A stretch of DNA of 64,000 nt from Lentisphaerae bacterium GWF2_49_21 (GTDB lineage Bacteria > Verrucomicrobiota > Lentisphaeria > Victivallales > GWF2-50-93): contig MHBH01000067.1 of assembly GCA_001804805.1 (NCBI GenBank), positions 35,829-99,828 on the forward strand, given 5' to 3'. Every line of letters starts with the position of its first letter. Position 1 is the first letter of the stretch. Position numbers and translations under genes: made by a program. The notes beneath the pieces are model-generated. The model saw nothing but the letters and a program-made list of their open reading frames with translations, had not been told where the DNA came from and did not search any database. Of this stretch, positions 45,606 through 54,707 are shown piece by piece.

Positions 45606-46472
45606 ATGCCAATCATAAGAAAAGAAGCAAAGGATACATTGACAGCGGTCGAGATGGACCGCGGGGATGTGCTGGAGTTCACGCTCAGATCCGGAAGCGT
45701 TGTCCGGATGGAACTCGTCAGCACCAAGGCCGAGATATTCCGCACTACCCTTAAGCAGATCAAGATCGAGGAGCATCTTGCCAGGACAGACTACCGTTTC
45801 AAATGCAGGCTTAAAATCAACGGAAAGGAAGTTGAGTTAGAGCGGGAAGTGTCAACACAGAAGAGTTTCTACGAGCCTTGGACCATCGGCGGACTCCAGA
45901 TCTGGTTCGATGCGGTCGATGACATCTTTGAATTTCTCACCGACACCCACGGCGGATGCCGTCCGGGCAAACATGCGAGATTCGCAATCCAGGATCCGAC
46001 TATGCGGATATGTCCGGTAAAGCTGCATCCGTGGTGTCCACTGCCGGAACCTGGACTGAAGATCGAGAACTGCTACACAGGCGAGGACTGCTGGATGGGT
46101 GCCTACTTCGGAACGTCGGCTCACGGCGGACTCGACATCAACCATCCGCGCGGGACTCCGCTCTGGGCGCCGATTGACATCCATGATCATTTCTTTTTCA
46201 ACAGTCTTGAGATGGGGCACAACAACAACCGCTGGCGCGGGATCCACCACTGGGAGAACGGGGCCGAATGGATCCTCCAGGCGCATCACATGACTTCTCT
46301 TGCAGTACCTGAGCATCGTCCATTGAAGAAGGGCGAGCAGTTTGCGAATGGCGCGGGTGTGCTTTCAGGTGAAGTCGACCACAGCCATTTCGTCTTCAAG
46401 ATCCATGATGAAGGGGAGACAATTCTTCTTGATCCGTGGATACTATTCCGTCAGATGTATATTGAAAAATAA
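45606..46472 (+). CDS. M23/LytM-fold metallopeptidase-like protein without signal peptide
   Basis: 288 aa from the ATG at 45606 (AGGCGGA 8 nt upstream); an ATG at 45582 adds 8 residues. The N-terminal half is beta-rich. The C-terminal half has HGGLD (H173, D177) followed by WAPIDI and, about 80 residues later, HSH (H259, H261) in DHSHFVFKI. This is the H-x3-D plus H-x-H zinc-site pattern of M23 peptidases. There is no export signal, unusual for enzymes that cut peptidoglycan. Homology to known M23 enzymes appears distant, and function may be carbohydrate-related given the neighbours. It ends in a hairpin terminator. Confidence 0.6.
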   Translation: MPIIRKEAKDTLTAVEMDRGDVLEFTLRSGSVVRMELVSTKAEIFRTTLKQIKIEEHLARTDYRFKCRLKINGKEVELEREVSTQKSFYEPWTIGGLQIWFDAVDDIFEFLTDTHGGCRPGKHARFAIQDPTMRICPVKLHPWCPLPEPGLKIENCYTGEDCWMGAYFGTSAHGGLDINHPRGTPLWAPIDIHDHFFFNSLEMGHNNNRWRGIHHWENGAEWILQAHHMTSLAVPEHRPLKKGEQFANGAGVLSGEVDHSHFVFKIHDEGETILLDPWILFRQMYIEK

Positions 46473-46490
46473 AAATTTATTTTTCAATAT
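46459..46490 (+). terminator. AT-rich hairpin terminator
   Basis: ATATTGAAAAATAAA and TTTATTTTTCAATAT form 15-bp arms that include the stop codon of the M23-like gene. It separates that gene from the LacI promoter and could work in both directions. Confidence 0.6.
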
Positions 46491-46493
46491 CAC

Positions 46494-46522
46494 TTGACAA
46501 AATAATATTAACGTTAATATTA
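46494..46522 (+). promoter_or_regulatory. LacI gene promoter with 20-bp palindromic operator
   Basis: TTGACA (46494-46499), 17-bp spacer, ATATTA (46517-46522). The perfect palindrome TAATATTAACGTTAATATTA (46503-46522), with a LacI-family-like central CG, fills the spacer and the -10 box. Autoregulation of the downstream operon is likely. Confidence 0.75.
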
Positions 46523-46544
46523 ACTCGAAACGGAGATTGTCTTC

Positions 46545-47600
46545 ATGATTAATACAATACAGAAAAATGTCACCCTGAAAGAAATAGCCAGCGCATGCGG
46601 CGTCACTCCGCAGACAGCAAGCAGGATCCTCAACAGCACCCAGGGGAACCTCTACCGGAAGGAGACCCGGGAGCTTGTATCGAAGACCGCCAGTGAGATG
46701 GGATACCGTCTGAACACTTCGGCGCAGGCGATGAGAAAGGGAAGGCACAGATGCATAAGCCTGCTTGGCAGTCCATTCTCCTGGAACACCCTTTTTTCAG
46801 GTGAAATACTGCTTTCGATCCAGAAGACTCTTTCATCTCTCAAGTACAACATAATAATCAATGTACTCCCTGGAGAAAAAACAAAGGCCGGAGAAGAGCT
46901 CCCCGTGATCTTCAGGGAGAATTCAGTCGACGGCGTCCTGGTAGGCATCACCCATATCATTCCCGAATGGCTGGAGTCGATGACAAGCAACATGAACGTG
47001 CCTGTGGTCTGGCTGGGGTCAAAACATAAAACTGACTGCGTCCATCACGACGACTTCGATGCAGTCTACAGGATAACAAAGCGCCTTATCATGGGAAACC
47101 ACAGGAAAATCGCATATGTCGACTACGGAATCGGCATTGATGAGGCCATCCCTTCCAAATGCCATTTCAGCGTGCTTGACAGGATGAACGGATACAAGAA
47201 GGCGATGGAGGAGGCCAAATTTGAACCTGTTGTGATAAGGACCAGGACTCAGACTCCTCTAAATGAACGCGTCGCCTACACCACTGATCACCTCCTGAAA
47301 AATATCAAGCCCTCTGCGATTATCACATATGACATGCACTTCACAGGAACACCGGTCTTGTATTCAATCTACAGGAACGGACTGAAAGTGCCGGATGACA
47401 TTTCATTTGTCTCCTTCTGCCCTCAGGAATGGGTGGAGAACGACCTGGCCATTTCAAGCTATATACCGTCGAGGATGAACGTCGCGGAAATCGCGGCCCG
47501 CCTGCTCTATGACAAGATCAACAACGGGGGGCAGCCAACGAAGCCGGTGGTCATCCCATTCGACTTTGTCGAAGGAAACACCATCAAGGAAATGAGGTAG
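46545..47600 (+). CDS. LacI-family transcriptional regulator
   Basis: 351-aa repressor-type regulator. N-terminal LacI helix-turn-helix (about 9-35: [22 protein letters not shown]) with hinge-helix region about 55-66. The sensor domain resembles periplasmic sugar-binding proteins ([34 protein letters not shown]). GGAG lies about 9 nt before the ATG. It heads an operon with pseudopilin 47605 (4-nt gap), GH16, GH130, a binding-domain protein and GH50, so a galactan- or glucan-derived sugar is the likely inducer (inference). Confidence 0.92.
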   Translation: MINTIQKNVTLKEIASACGVTPQTASRILNSTQGNLYRKETRELVSKTASEMGYRLNTSAQAMRKGRHRCISLLGSPFSWNTLFSGEILLSIQKTLSSLKYNIIINVLPGEKTKAGEELPVIFRENSVDGVLVGITHIIPEWLESMTSNMNVPVVWLGSKHKTDCVHHDDFDAVYRITKRLIMGNHRKIAYVDYGIGIDEAIPSKCHFSVLDRMNGYKKAMEEAKFEPVVIRTRTQTPLNERVAYTTDHLLKNIKPSAIITYDMHFTGTPVLYSIYRNGLKVPDDISFVSFCPQEWVENDLAISSYIPSRMNVAEIAARLLYDKINNGGQPTKPVVIPFDFVEGNTIKEMR

Positions 47601-47604
47601 GGGT

Positions 47605-48456
47605 ATGAAAGACATCGAATCTAATTTTTTCTTTTCGGGGAAAAGAAAAAATAAATTCACGTTAATCGAGTTACTCGTGGCCTGCCAGCCGAAGTTACCC
47701 GTCAGGGGACGTAGGCCAATTCAAGCAAAGTTTACTTTGATTGAATTGCTTGTGGTAATCGGCATCATCGCAGTACTTGTCTGCATGCTTCTTCCGGCGA
47801 TCAAGAATGCGAAGGATACTGCAATCATGGCGATGTGCAGATCAAACATGAAGCAGATGAGCTCAGGCTTCATCATGTATTCACTGGACAACGAGACTTA
47901 TTTCCCTCCTGACACCGTCAATCTCCTGGAATTGACCTGGGAGGGAGTCTATCGCGGTCCCGGATTTGGAACCACGGCCGCGAGCGGCGTCTGGGTTCCA
48001 TGGTATTCGGCAATACTTGCCGGGCAATATTTCGACCAAAAACACATCTGCTGTTCAAACTTCAGTCCACAGCAACAGCTCCCATCGAACCAGGTTGTAT
48101 ACTGTCCCGGATGGGACAGGCAGTACTATGGTGCGTCAAGAGTGCAGACCGGCATCGGCTACAACAACAACGACTGGCCGTTCCCGAACTTCACGTCGGG
48201 CATCGACTACAAGCAGGATCCTGCGGTAGTGGCAAAACCGTTCCAGCCTACACTCTCCGTATCAAACGCATCAAAACTTGTCACCTTGGTTGATACCAAC
48301 GGTGGAAGCATATGGGGCAATCTCACCACCAGCAATGTGAATTACCGGCACTTGAGAACCTGCAACATCGCCTTCATGGACGGACATGTCGGAGGTTCGA
48401 AGAACGCCTACAACGACATGGTCGATGGAACAATACACACACAGATGAAAAAATAA
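47605..48456 (+). CDS. Pseudopilin-like protein with duplicated prepilin motif
   Basis: 283-aa H-X9-DG family protein. FTLIELL occurs at F18 and F43; only the second continues into the hydrophobic helix ([17 protein letters not shown]). The intervening [18 protein letters not shown] is encoded by a palindromic element nearly identical to the one in 56293. C-terminal [16 protein letters not shown]. Residue -1 is Lys in both copies. It starts 4 nt after the LacI stop and precedes GH16 by 12 nt. It shares body motifs ([25 protein letters not shown]) with 54708 and 55472. Confidence 0.87.
   Translation: MKDIESNFFFSGKRKNKFTLIELLVACQPKLPVRGRRPIQAKFTLIELLVVIGIIAVLVCMLLPAIKNAKDTAIMAMCRSNMKQMSSGFIMYSLDNETYFPPDTVNLLELTWEGVYRGPGFGTTAASGVWVPWYSAILAGQYFDQKHICCSNFSPQQQLPSNQVVYCPGWDRQYYGASRVQTGIGYNNNDWPFPNFTSGIDYKQDPAVVAKPFQPTLSVSNASKLVTLVDTNGGSIWGNLTTSNVNYRHLRTCNIAFMDGHVGGSKNAYNDMVDGTIHTQMKK
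47674..47756 (+). repeat. 83-bp cassette: palindromic element plus FTLIEL copy (copy 1)
   Basis: 82 of 83 bases match 56386-56468 (difference at 47725 versus 56437). It contains TGGCCTGCC ... GACGTAGGCCA, and the hairpin CAATTCAAGCAAAG-TTTA-CTTTGATTGAATTG (47717-47748), whose right arm is the second FTLIEL coding stretch. Confidence 0.85.
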
Positions 48457-48468
48457 AAAGGGAGCAAT

Positions 48469-50379
48469 ATGAAACTGAAATCTTTATTCACTGGATTCTT
48501 TGTCTTTGGTCTTCTTTCACAGGGATTCGCTGCTGCCGCTCAGGACAAGGTGCTGATCGATTTCAAACAGCAGGGTGTCGAATCACGGATAAAAGACAAC
48601 GGTCCTGACACCAAGTTCGCGATCGTCGGCGGTCTGAACGGGAATGTCCTGGAAGTCACGAACACACCCGGTACTAATGGATATCCAGGTGTGAAGATCG
48701 CGCCTGATGGAGCAGTATGGGACCTGTCGCAGAACAGCCGCGTGGAAGCGGATATCACCAACCTGTCCGATACGAATATCACGATATGCCTGAGAGTTGA
48801 CAATCCCGGAGACTGGCAGACAAATCCGTGGAACGGGGAGAATCTCTCCCTCGCCGCAGGCAAATCCGGAACAGCAAAGGTCAATTTCGGATATTCCTGG
48901 GGCAATCCCGGATTCAAGCTCGATCCGTCCAAGGTGTCCATGGTGATGCTCTTCACGACGAAGCCGAAGAAGGAGATCAAGTTCCGCGTCGATGCTATAC
49001 GCGCCGCCGGAAAGGCCGGAGAAAAGCCCAAGGGATCGATTGAAAAAGTCAAACCGAAGGACGGCGTAATCCTTGAATTCACCAAGGGATTCTCTGAAAA
49101 TCAGATTGATAACCGCGGATCAAAGACGGTAATAGCCGGAAATTCCGCGCAAATCACATTCTCGACCGAGCCCAAGGACAAATGGCCGGGCGCCTTCTTC
49201 AAAACTCCCGAAGGCGTGATCTGGGATCTTTCCGGCTGCAACCAGGTGGAATTTACAATAACCAATAATGGTTCGAAGCCTGCCAGGATCTTCTGCAGGG
49301 TCGACAACAACAACGCCGACGGAAAAAAGCACTGCGCGAATGCGGACGCCACCATCGAGGCAGGCGCCAAAAAGACGGTCATAGTTCCGTTCGTCACCGA
49401 CAAGATCTGGGACGGTGAGGTCAAGAACTCAGGTTTCGTTTTCTCAAGCGCCGATGTCAAAGGCTTCCTGGTATTCGTGGAGCAGAACGGCGAGGAGAAG
49501 AAGATCACCCTTGATCCGGTGAAGGCTGTCGCTGCCAAGGGGCCGACAATGCCCGAATGGCTTGGAAAGAAGCCACCGGTGGATGGAAAATGGACGCTGA
49601 CATTTGAAGATAATTTCGATGGAACCACACTTGATATGACAAAATGGACATTGCCCAACATAAGGGAGAACATCACAGAGGATACTTTCCCCATCGAGAT
49701 AGAAGGCGAAAAGAGCTGGTGGGGGAGCCCTTCGGTACACGTCGCAAAGAACGCGTCAGTTGAAGGCGGATTTCTGAAGCTGAAGACGGACAAACCGAAG
49801 GAAATCCCGGAAGCACTCCCGAAATTCAAGGACATAAAATACACCACGACAGTCGTCACCACCTTCGGCAAGTTCACGCAGAAGTATGGATATTTCGAGT
49901 CGAGGATGAAGCTCCCGACGACAGTTGGCATGTGGCCTGCGTTCTGGCTTATGCCTGATCGCGGCAAGGATGCAGGAATATGGTGGAAACGACAGGACAC
50001 GACCAACGGCGGGATGGAATTCGACATCATGGAATATCTTGTCCGTTACGGAGCCTACCACTACAATGCCGCTTTTCACTGGGACGGCTACAAGGAGAAA
50101 CACAAGTCCATCGGCACGGAAAGCATTTATTTCTATACCGACAAGGATGGCTTCCTGACCTCCGGTCTTCTCTGGGAACCCGGCAAAATCACGCTCTATT
50201 GCAACGGCAACGTGGTTGGAACATGGAAGAACGACCGCATCGCCAGTGTGCCGGAATACATCATGTATACGATGCCCATCGGCGGATGGGGGGCCGGATG
50301 CAATGTCGATGACAGCAAGCTGCCGGCATATTTCACGGTTGACTATGTAAGAGTATGGCAGAAGGACGAATGGAAATAA
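48469..50379 (+). CDS. Secreted GH16-family beta-glycanase with two N-terminal binding domains
   Basis: 636-aa enzyme. Signal peptide about 1-23 (...SQGFAAAA). Two related beta-sandwich domains follow (about 25-185 and 200-350), each with WDLS and RVDN motifs; the same domain stands alone at 51595 and leads GH50 at 52332. GH16 catalytic domain about 370-636: WTLTFEDNFDGTTLD, then the retaining motif EFDIME (nucleophile E517, D519, acid/base E522), flanked by GMWPAFWLM. The family cleaves laminarin, agar, porphyran or carrageenan; pairing with a GH50-like enzyme makes agar/porphyran plausible. ATG with GGGAG upstream. Confidence 0.93.
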   Translation: MKLKSLFTGFFVFGLLSQGFAAAAQDKVLIDFKQQGVESRIKDNGPDTKFAIVGGLNGNVLEVTNTPGTNGYPGVKIAPDGAVWDLSQNSRVEADITNLSDTNITICLRVDNPGDWQTNPWNGENLSLAAGKSGTAKVNFGYSWGNPGFKLDPSKVSMVMLFTTKPKKEIKFRVDAIRAAGKAGEKPKGSIEKVKPKDGVILEFTKGFSENQIDNRGSKTVIAGNSAQITFSTEPKDKWPGAFFKTPEGVIWDLSGCNQVEFTITNNGSKPARIFCRVDNNNADGKKHCANADATIEAGAKKTVIVPFVTDKIWDGEVKNSGFVFSSADVKGFLVFVEQNGEEKKITLDPVKAVAAKGPTMPEWLGKKPPVDGKWTLTFEDNFDGTTLDMTKWTLPNIRENITEDTFPIEIEGEKSWWGSPSVHVAKNASVEGGFLKLKTDKPKEIPEALPKFKDIKYTTTVVTTFGKFTQKYGYFESRMKLPTTVGMWPAFWLMPDRGKDAGIWWKRQDTTNGGMEFDIMEYLVRYGAYHYNAAFHWDGYKEKHKSIGTESIYFYTDKDGFLTSGLLWEPGKITLYCNGNVVGTWKNDRIASVPEYIMYTMPIGGWGAGCNVDDSKLPAYFTVDYVRVWQKDEWK

Positions 50380-50399
50380 AACTTGCGGACGCAAGTTTT
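50378..50399 (+). terminator. Hairpin after GH16
   Basis: AAAACTTGCG/CGCAAGTTTT (50378-50387 and 50390-50399) overlaps the GH16 stop and ends in TTTTA. It may be a weak intrinsic terminator or a 3'-end stabiliser inside the operon. Confidence 0.5.
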
Positions 50400-50452
50400 A
50401 TAATTTAAAGGAGCGCTGGCCTCCGGCCGGCAACAGTAATAAGGAGTTTTAA

Positions 50453-51370
50453 ATGCCGATCATCCATCCAAAGAAGCAGATACTGAAACGATATGCCGGA
50501 AATCCGATCGTCACGAACGACATAATGCCCTTCAGCTGCCGCGGAGTCTACAACAGTTCCGCCGTGAAGCATAAGGGGAAATATGTGATGGTCCTCCGGG
50601 CCGAGGGCTACAACCTTATCGACAGCTTCTGGCTGGCGCACAGCGATGACGGCTACGCATGGAAGATCGGCGACATGATTCCGCTTCCTGACACCAAGGA
50701 ATACCGGGAATACGGAGCAAACCAGTACGATCCGCGCATTACGAGAATCGGCAACATCTACTACATCACCTTCTGCGTCCATGGCACTGATGTAAGGATG
50801 GGTTTGATGAGCACAAAGGACTTCAAGAAATTCTCCTGGGAAGGATTCATCACGGGAAGCGGATTCCGCAACACAGTGCTGTTCCCGGAAAAAATCAACG
50901 GTCTCTACACCGCACTGGAGCGGCCGAACGAAATGGGAGATATATGGCTGACACAGTCCCCTGACCTTCAATTCTGGGGGAATCATAAAAGAGTCCTGCG
51001 TCACAACGACGTGCCCTGGGCCTGGGGCAAGATCGGCCCCTGCGGCACACCCATCCGGACTTCCAAAGGATGGCTTATTATTTTCCACGGCGTACAGCTG
51101 GTCTGCACGCACGAATCAGTCTATCACGCTGGCATCATGCTTACGGATCTGAAGGAGCCATGGAAGATCATCCGCGTGGGGAACGAGCCGATCCTCACCC
51201 CGGAAACTTCCGAAGAGGTAGCAGGACATGTGCCGACAGTCGTTTTCGCGTCCTCGCAGATCGTCGAAGAGGACGGTTCCGTGAAAGTGTATTACGGGGC
51301 CTCCGACCGGTATCAGTGTGTGGCGGACACTACTATTGATCTGCTGCTGGAAGCGGCGCTGAAGAGATGA
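50453..51370 (+). CDS. GH130-family beta-glycoside phosphorylase/hydrolase
   Basis: 305-aa cytoplasmic protein (no signal). The five-bladed propeller starts with RYAGNPIVTNDIMPF and SCRGVYNSSAVKHKGKYVMVLR; YDPRIT contains the catalytic Asp expected in GH130, and GHVPTVVFASSQIVEEDG...YYGASD is the family C-terminal signature. Members phosphorolyse or hydrolyse beta-mannosides or related disaccharides. It would process imported oligosaccharides released by GH16/GH50. AAGGAG 6 nt before the ATG. A hairpin and GGCC repeat separate it from GH16. Confidence 0.9.
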   Translation: MPIIHPKKQILKRYAGNPIVTNDIMPFSCRGVYNSSAVKHKGKYVMVLRAEGYNLIDSFWLAHSDDGYAWKIGDMIPLPDTKEYREYGANQYDPRITRIGNIYYITFCVHGTDVRMGLMSTKDFKKFSWEGFITGSGFRNTVLFPEKINGLYTALERPNEMGDIWLTQSPDLQFWGNHKRVLRHNDVPWAWGKIGPCGTPIRTSKGWLIIFHGVQLVCTHESVYHAGIMLTDLKEPWKIIRVGNEPILTPETSEEVAGHVPTVVFASSQIVEEDGSVKVYYGASDRYQCVADTTIDLLLEAALKR

Positions 51371-51594
51371 AAACGGATGGATGGATTGCTGGATGATTGG
51401 GTCTTAACCAATTAGAGATTTTGAAATAAGGTTACTAATAGTCTCGAAATAGAATGGAGTTCAAAAACAAAGGAGGGCGGGTTTTCTTACCCGCCATAGA
51501 AAGAATGCCGCGGGTTGGAAAACCCGCGCTCCGTTGAAGAGGAAATGCGTCGAGACTATTATGAGACGATTAGTAATATAAAGGAATCTTGAAG
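51371..51594. repeat. Stacked repeats between GH130 and the binding-domain gene
   Basis: GGATGGATTGCTGGATGATTGG (51376-51397), then an outer inverted pair around TAATAGTCTCGA (from about 51436) and TCGAGACTATTA (to about 51561). It encloses twin-hairpin copy 3: GGCGGGTTTTCTTACCCGCC (51477-51496) and CGCGGGTTGGAAAACCCGCG (51509-51528). The nesting suggests successive insertions. Confidence 0.7.
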
Positions 51595-52170
51595 ATGATG
51601 CCGAGGAAAACCATGGCTGGAATCGCTTTCATTCTCACGCTTGGAATTTGCGCGGGCGCCCAGGACGACAAGCTCGTGGTCGACTTCGCCCAGAAGGGTA
51701 TTGAAAAGCAGATAAGGGGGAACGCCCCGAACAATACTAAGGAAGGCGCTGAATTCATTATCTCGGACGGCGCCAAGGGAAAGGTGCTTGATGTGAAATG
51801 CATCCCAAACAGCCTGCATGTATATCCCGGGGTGTCCATTGATTTCGATCCTCCTTTGGATTTTTCGAAGTTCGGCAGGATCGAAGTGGATCTGACGAAC
51901 TACAGCCAGGAAGAGATAATTTTCTGCCTCAGAGTAGACAACGCCGGCTACTGGCAGACCGAACCATGGAACACCGAACAAAAGATCATTCAACCTGGCA
52001 GGTCAGGCACCGTCGCCGTGCATTTCGGATATTCCTGGGGTAAACCGGGCTTCAAGCTTGATCCGTCGAAAATAGTTTCACTTATGTTGTTTGTCTCCAA
52101 GCCGAAAACCGAACGGTTTTTCCGTATTGAAAGGATCCGCGCCACCGGAAAACCGGGGGATAAGCCTTAA
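51595..52170 (+). CDS. Stand-alone secreted binding-domain protein
   Basis: 191-aa protein: signal peptide about 1-22 (...LTLGICAGAQD) and one beta-sandwich domain with KLVVDFAQKGIEKQIRG, FCLRVDNAGYWQTEPWN and HFGYSWGKPGFKLDPSK. It closely matches residues about 25-185 of GH16 (CLRVDNPGDWQTNPWN, NFGYSWGNPGFKLDPSK). Probably a carbohydrate-binding module. ATG 51595 follows AAGGA by 10 nt; an in-frame TTG at 51589 is rejected. Could be a surface glycan-binding protein doing a SusD/SusE-like job (guess). Confidence 0.78.
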   Translation: MMPRKTMAGIAFILTLGICAGAQDDKLVVDFAQKGIEKQIRGNAPNNTKEGAEFIISDGAKGKVLDVKCIPNSLHVYPGVSIDFDPPLDFSKFGRIEVDLTNYSQEEIIFCLRVDNAGYWQTEPWNTEQKIIQPGRSGTVAVHFGYSWGKPGFKLDPSKIVSLMLFVSKPKTERFFRIERIRATGKPGDKP

Positions 52171-52205
52171 AAATAGTTGGAATTATGAGATTTTTTTCAA
52201 AAAAC

Positions 52206-52318
52206 ACGATTCCGGATGCTGGATACAAGAGGATGGATGGCTTATTGGATGTTTGGATGATTGGGTTCAAATTCTGGAATGCAACCATCAATCAATCCAA
52301 TCATCCATGGTATTAAAA
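52206..52318. repeat. GGATG/TTGGATGATTGG low-complexity repeat
   Basis: Tract of GGATGCTGGATACAAGAGG, GGATGGATGG and TTGGATGATTGG units, ending with inverted CAATCCAATCATCCATGG. Same class as 13862-13935 and 51376-51397. It fills the gap before GH50. Confidence 0.55.
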
Positions 52319-52331
52319 TGAAAGGTTTAAA

Positions 52332-54455
52332 ATGCTGATAATCTCAAGAAGAAAACTGGCTGCAATCGCCATTGGCTCTTTGTTCTCCGCTGGAACACTC
52401 ATGTCTGCCGACACACTCCCTGTCCAATTCCCGGACAAGGACGGGAATCTTGTGGTCTTCAGTCCTTCCTATGACACCGCCGCTGTAAAAAAGAACGGAG
52501 CCGACATACAGAACTCCGGCACTGAAAAAGCGCCCTCCGTTAAAATCACGACCTTTGCAAACAAAGGATGGCCTGGTGTCAACATCCCGGCACCGGGAGG
52601 TTCCTGGGATCTTTCCAATTACGAGTTCATCACCCTGGATGTGCGTAACATCGACAAGCATGACATAGATCTGTTCGTCAGGATCGACAATCCCGGCGCA
52701 GACGGCCACAAGAACTGCATGACCGAACGTATAGGCATCCAGCCCGATCAGCGCGTCACCATGAGCATACCTTTGAAGCGGAAGAACACTACGGACATCA
52801 AGCTTTTCGGGATGAACGGTTATCCGCAGGGCCTTTTTGAGAGCGGAGGAATTGAACCGTCAAAGATCATTGCCGTGACCATATTCACAGCAAGCACTCC
52901 CACTGACAATACCGTTGAAGTTTCGAACATACGCGCATTCGGCAAATATGAGACTCCGAAATGGGCGGGCATGACCAAGAATGATTTCTTCCCTTTCATC
53001 GACGAGTTCGGGCAGTTCATCCACAAGGACTGGCCGGGAAAGGCAAAGTCCCTTGAGGACATGCAGAAGCGCAGGGACGAGGAGACGAAGCAGCTCGAAG
53101 CTGATCCGGGTCCGAAGGAATGGAACAAATGGGGCGGCTGGGCGAACGGCCCGCAGCTGAATGCAACCGGAAATTTCCGCACCGAGAAACACAACGGCAA
53201 ATGGTGGCTGGTGGATCCCGATGGCAAACTTTTCTTCAGCACAGGACTCTGCTGCGTCAACATGAATTCCGGATCGACGATAATCGCGGACAGGGACACA
53301 TGGTTCAAGGATATGCCCGCCAAGGATTCTCCCCTGGGCAAATTCCGCTTCAAACACTGGAAGATCTATTCTGGCTACTATAACGGCAAGGAACCGGAGG
53401 CATTCAATTTCTCGGAGGCGAACATAATGCGCAAATATGGCGAAGACTACAAGAACATATATCCGGACGTCGTCCACCGCCGTCTCCGCAGCTGGGGGAT
53501 CAACACGATCGCGAACTGGTCGTTCCACGGTATTTACCTGCAGAAAAAGACTCCCTACACTGCGACGTTCTGGTATTCCTCCCCGAATCTCAGGGACAAC
53601 AAGATGAAATTCCCGGACGTATTCGATCCGGAGTTCTCAAAGGTAATCGACCAGCGCGTGAAGGAATGGCTGAAGGCCACGCATGACGATCCCTGGTGCA
53701 TCGGATACTTCATCGACAACGAGATGGAATGGGGCGGAGACGAAGCGCTCGGAAGGAACTCGCTGGCCTCGCCGGCGAAGCAGGCCGCGAAACAGAAGCT
53801 CGTATCCTTCCTCAAGGAACGTTATCCTGATATCGCCGCCTTAAATACGGCATGGGGAACGTCTTTTGCGGACTGGGATGCCTTGGCGGCCGAAACTAAA
53901 TCAAAACCGAACACTGAGAAGTCCCAGAAGGATCTGGTGGATTTCACCGGCCTTACCGCCGATGTCTATTTCAAGACGATCAAGGAGATAATCAAGAAAT
54001 ACGCGCCCAACCGCCTCTATCTCGGCTGCCGCTGCGTGGGAGGCTCCTCAAATGTGATAGAAGCCGCCGTGAAATACTGCGACGTGGTCAGCTACAACCG
54101 CTACTGCGCTTCGGTGCGCGACATAGCGCTTCCCGACAAGAGGGACGCTCCGGTCATCATCGGTGAATTCCATTTCGGAGGGATGGACAGGGGATTGTTC
54201 TGGGGAGGGCTGTTCACGGCCGAGTCCCAGTCGGACCGCGCAAAGAAATATGCGGCGTATGTTGAAAGCGCGCTGGACAATCCGCAGATCGTCGGTGTCC
54301 ATTGGTTCCAGTACCAGGATGAGGCGACCACAGGCCGCAACGATGGTGAAAATGCGCAATGCGGATTTGTGGACATCTGCGATACGCCATATGCTGAGAC
54401 CGTCAAGTCCGCCCGTGATATGGCTGAAAAAATGTACCAGATCAGAGGGAAGTGA
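52332..54455 (+). CDS. Secreted GH50-like beta-agarase with N-terminal binding domain
   Basis: 707-aa protein. Signal peptide about 1-27 (...FSAGTLMSAD). Beta-sandwich domain about 28-205, related to those in GH16. Catalytic barrel about 240-705: GKWWLVDPDGKLFFSTGL, RRLRSWGINTIANW, the acid/base candidate E464 in YFIDNEMEWGG (the GH50 hallmark DNE-x-WG), and the nucleophile candidate E612 in IIGEFHFG, then GVHWFQYQDEATTGR. GH50 enzymes cut agarose/neoagarose chains. With GH16, GH130 and sulfatases, this argues for marine-type or sulfated galactan use. AAAGG 8 nt before the ATG. Confidence 0.87.
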   Translation: MLIISRRKLAAIAIGSLFSAGTLMSADTLPVQFPDKDGNLVVFSPSYDTAAVKKNGADIQNSGTEKAPSVKITTFANKGWPGVNIPAPGGSWDLSNYEFITLDVRNIDKHDIDLFVRIDNPGADGHKNCMTERIGIQPDQRVTMSIPLKRKNTTDIKLFGMNGYPQGLFESGGIEPSKIIAVTIFTASTPTDNTVEVSNIRAFGKYETPKWAGMTKNDFFPFIDEFGQFIHKDWPGKAKSLEDMQKRRDEETKQLEADPGPKEWNKWGGWANGPQLNATGNFRTEKHNGKWWLVDPDGKLFFSTGLCCVNMNSGSTIIADRDTWFKDMPAKDSPLGKFRFKHWKIYSGYYNGKEPEAFNFSEANIMRKYGEDYKNIYPDVVHRRLRSWGINTIANWSFHGIYLQKKTPYTATFWYSSPNLRDNKMKFPDVFDPEFSKVIDQRVKEWLKATHDDPWCIGYFIDNEMEWGGDEALGRNSLASPAKQAAKQKLVSFLKERYPDIAALNTAWGTSFADWDALAAETKSKPNTEKSQKDLVDFTGLTADVYFKTIKEIIKKYAPNRLYLGCRCVGGSSNVIEAAVKYCDVVSYNRYCASVRDIALPDKRDAPVIIGEFHFGGMDRGLFWGGLFTAESQSDRAKKYAAYVESALDNPQIVGVHWFQYQDEATTGRNDGENAQCGFVDICDTPYAETVKSARDMAEKMYQIRGK

Positions 54456-54514
54456 CAATGTTGAATAGAACTGATTTTAAAATAGATAAAATGCTTGTTG
54501 CAGAAGTGAATCTT

Positions 54515-54575
54515 GTTGGAGTTCACAGCTTCAGCGTGTCTTGGTATTCAGAGAGTTATCACTCTGAAGCAGTTT
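54515..54575. repeat. TTCACAGCTTCAGCGTGTC repeat
   Basis: Copy of the 32229 family followed by a CAGAG/CTCTG hairpin (about 54550-54567). The 250-bp gap 54456-54707 holds this and no gene; an AATTAAGGAG ribosome-binding site ends it. Confidence 0.55.
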
Positions 54576-54707
54576 ACCCCAACATAAGAGATCAGCTCAA
54601 AAGCGGCAATTTTGCGTTAAAGCTTGTGTTTTGAAAGTAAATTTGATATAATTGGCCTTGGGGAGATGAGGGGGCAGGGTCAAGGCATTACGAATTAAGG
54701 AGATGCC

